Shown piece after piece: positions 62,530-64,000 of a DNA stretch of 64,000 nucleotides (position 1 is its first letter; the number at the start of each line of letters is the position of its first letter). The stretch lies in the NCBI RefSeq assembly GCF_001590685.1, contig NZ_CP014616.1, positions 1,487,001 to 1,551,000 on the forward strand, given 5' to 3'. The position numbers and the translations under genes are program-made. The stretch is from Sporosarcina psychrophila (lineage in GTDB: Bacteria > Bacillota > Bacilli > Bacillales_A > Planococcaceae). The notes under the pieces were generated by a model. It had not been told where the DNA came from. It saw nothing but the letters and a program-made list of their open reading frames with translations, and made no database searches.

Positions 62530-64000
62530 TTACGTAAAACTAATTTCAAGTCTGTCGCCGCCGAAAATAGCATCGTTGAATCCGATTGGTGTGTCGTTTC
62601 GAAGCAGTTTATAATTACTTGATGGGTTTTCGGGTAAACTATAATCTGTAAACGCAAAGATGTCGCCAAAAGTAATAGGACTTTCACTTAGTGATACAAA
62701 ATCAAGATGATCCCCAGGTTTTACAATGGCAGATACTTCAGCACTATGCCCGTTTAAAGTAAAGGTAAGACGTGGTTTTTGAATTGTGACGGGTTCATTG
62801 TTGAATAGTACTGTTAGTTTATCGAACGCCTTTTTACCTATCTCAGCTACAACTTCATCTATGGTAGGGAATGGCGGTTTTTGGGTTGTAATTCGGTCTC
62901 CATCTTTCAGTACGTGCGATGGCTGCACCGAAGTCCCCATGATGAAGAACTCGTTGTTCTTTTTTTTCAAGGTGACCGTTCTTTTATTGACGGATACTGT
63001 GAAAAGATTGTCCTTTAAAAGGTCATTTCGATGTGCTTTTTCAAATACTGCCGCGACTGTCTTGGTGTGTGAAACTGTGATTTTATCACGGTCTTGTATC
63101 GATGTATCGATGCTTTTTAGAATTCCATTAATATGAATAAGGGGCTCCAATTGCACGGCAACTCCGTCCAACATTGCACTGATGGCTCTCATATCCTCAA
63201 CAAGGTCACGCACAGTCGCTATTGCGTTAGTACCATCACTGCCGGGAAGTAAGTTGATTGTATCTCCATTTTTAATGCAGTCTTTTGTACTTGCTTTTAC
63301 CCCATTTAATAGGATTGTTGAGGGGGTACCATGTTCTCCTGGTATTATTATATCATTGTCATTTACTGTTATCGTCATTCCAAGTCCGGGCATACCGTAT
63401 AGTTGACGGGCTTTAATGTTTGCTGCAAGGAGTGCATCACTGACGGTCATCTCTTTTAATTCGAAGAGTCGTAGCACCTTGTCATTTACGGACACGGACA
63501 TATAATGAATCGGCGCTCTTCTTGCTGCGATAGCGATACCGATTGGTGTGACGAGTTCTGGCGATGAAGCTATACCGGGTTCCAATGTAATTCCCGAGAG
63601 AGCATCCAACCCACGAATACCTACCCTGTTTTCGGGTAGTCCTAGGCATATACTAATTTCTTTTGTCAGCCCCGGCGTTAAACTACCGCCGCCAACAACC
63701 ATGACTGCTTTAGGGGAAACTCCATTGTTCAGGCGCTTGATTTCATCCGAAATGGATTTGGCAAGCCGATCTACAGCAGGTTTAATAATAGCGGTTACAT
63801 CACTTGAAGCAACATTATCTTCAAAGCCGAGAATGTCTGTCATGACAATTGTATCTTCTGTTGTAATACTTCTTTTTGCAGTCTCAGCAAGTTGGAAGTC
63901 AAGGAGATAATGGTTGCTGAGTGCTTCTGTAATTTCATCACCTGCAAGTGGCACCATTCCGTAAGCCACAACGGTGTTGTTATCGGTAATAGCTATATCT
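62530..64000 (-). CDS. FtsA/PilM-like actin-fold protein (5' partial)
   Basis: The C-terminal 490 residues of a protein that continues beyond the window (open frame DIAITDNNTVVAYGMVPLAG from the edge). The actin/Hsp70-fold signatures of FtsA-like proteins are visible: AYGMVPLAGDEITEAL, and the phosphate loop VMVVGGGSLTPGLTKEI. After about residue 150 of this part, several domains look like ubiquitin/ThiS-type or SLBB folds (NDNDIIIPGEHGTPSTILLNG, KDGDRITTQ, VKPGDHLDFV), not seen in canonical FtsA. In Bacillales such long proteins are annotated cell-division FtsA-domain proteins; the role is uncertain. Confidence 0.78.
   Translation of the reverse strand, partial: DIAITDNNTVVAYGMVPLAGDEITEALSNHYLLDFQLAETAKRSITTEDTIVMTDILGFEDNVASSDVTAIIKPAVDRLAKSISDEIKRLNNGVSPKAVMVVGGGSLTPGLTKEISICLGLPENRVGIRGLDALSGITLEPGIASSPELVTPIGIAIAARRAPIHYMSVSVNDKVLRLFELKEMTVSDALLAANIKARQLYGMPGLGMTITVNDNDIIIPGEHGTPSTILLNGVKASTKDCIKNGDTINLLPGSDGTNAIATVRDLVEDMRAISAMLDGVAVQLEPLIHINGILKSIDTSIQDRDKITVSHTKTVAAVFEKAHRNDLLKDNLFTVSVNKRTVTLKKKNNEFFIMGTSVQPSHVLKDGDRITTQKPPFPTIDEVVAEIGKKAFDKLTVLFNNEPVTIQKPRLTFTLNGHSAEVSAIVKPGDHLDFVSLSESPITFGDIFAFTDYSLPENPSSNYKLLRNDTPIGFNDAIFGGDRLEISFT

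Noticed and set aside
61917-62614. Several plus-strand frames with repeated 'LRSCRKGK..YLQDLQRLSGLTG' sequence
   Set aside because: They are only translations of the 122-bp structured repeats; no start signals and the repeats fold better than they code.

Overview
The window reads as chromosomal DNA of a low-to-mid GC Gram-positive bacterium of the Bacillales. The best guess is family Planococcaceae, for example Sporosarcina. The inference rests on the B. subtilis-like 'yt' gene order (ytqA/ytqB, leuS with a T-box, ytfP, ytgP, rluB-type synthase, ytzE, pepV, dat, trmB, ytnP, ytzB, ytoP, ytpQ, ytpR, sftA, murC, ytxG, ytxH), AGGAGG-type ribosome binding sites, frequent TTG/GTG starts, and Firmicutes-style TPP and T-box leaders. 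No rRNA, tRNA, prophage, transposase or CRISPR array was seen.

Layout. 1-5105: methylcitrate-cycle genes (prpC partial, prpD/mmgE, prpB) and a CBS-PAS sigma-54 activator. 5203-9357: a sigma-54-type promoter followed by acyl-CoA dehydrogenase, 3-hydroxyisobutyrate dehydrogenase and methylmalonate-semialdehyde dehydrogenase. 9411-11246 (minus): 3-hydroxyisobutyryl-CoA hydrolase and an enoyl-CoA hydratase. Together these can carry isobutyryl-CoA (from valine) to propionyl-CoA and on through methylcitrate to pyruvate and succinate. 11638-14332: a manganese-type ABC importer behind three MntR-like boxes. 14541-17944 (minus): a thiamine-precursor importer plus TenA, with a complete TPP riboswitch, terminator and promoter. 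18042-22273: sbcDC. 22508-26137: brnQ, a GntR/FCD regulator, a VanZ-like protein and a GNAT acetyltransferase. 26264-27621: two tandem LysM-3D cell-wall proteins, each behind a WalR-like box. 28157-32078: a CitS/DcuS-type two-component pair and a CitM-type citrate transporter. 32202-33169: a decayed small reading frame and a yueD-like SDR. 33185-33650: a large alternating tandem repeat. 33729-36606: ytqB, ytqA and an MFS transporter. 36719-38083: a 3-oxoacid CoA-transferase. From 38087 to the end is the housekeeping block: leuS, ytfP, ytgP, pepV-dat, trmB, sftA, murC, ytxGH and a partial FtsA/PilM-like gene.

The most unusual content is in intergenic DNA. (1) Structured repeats of about 120 nt occur singly at four loci (the two 54-kb copies adjacent) and as five tandem copies at 61.9-62.5 kb. 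They keep a common apex (GGC-AAAG-N-R-C-GCC) while the stem below changes on both sides together, which suggests selection on a folded form. (2) Two unrelated-looking tandem arrays (14.4 kb and 33.2-33.6 kb) share one design: half-repeats of exactly 21 bp, or alternating 20/21 bp, with a constant head and two alternating tails, so the spacing equals two helical turns. (3) Four small AT-ended, MITE-like elements (11.3, 51.1, 60.1 and 60.9 kb) share end and core motifs, and two of them abut the ribosome binding site of the next gene. These are sequence readings made without database searches.
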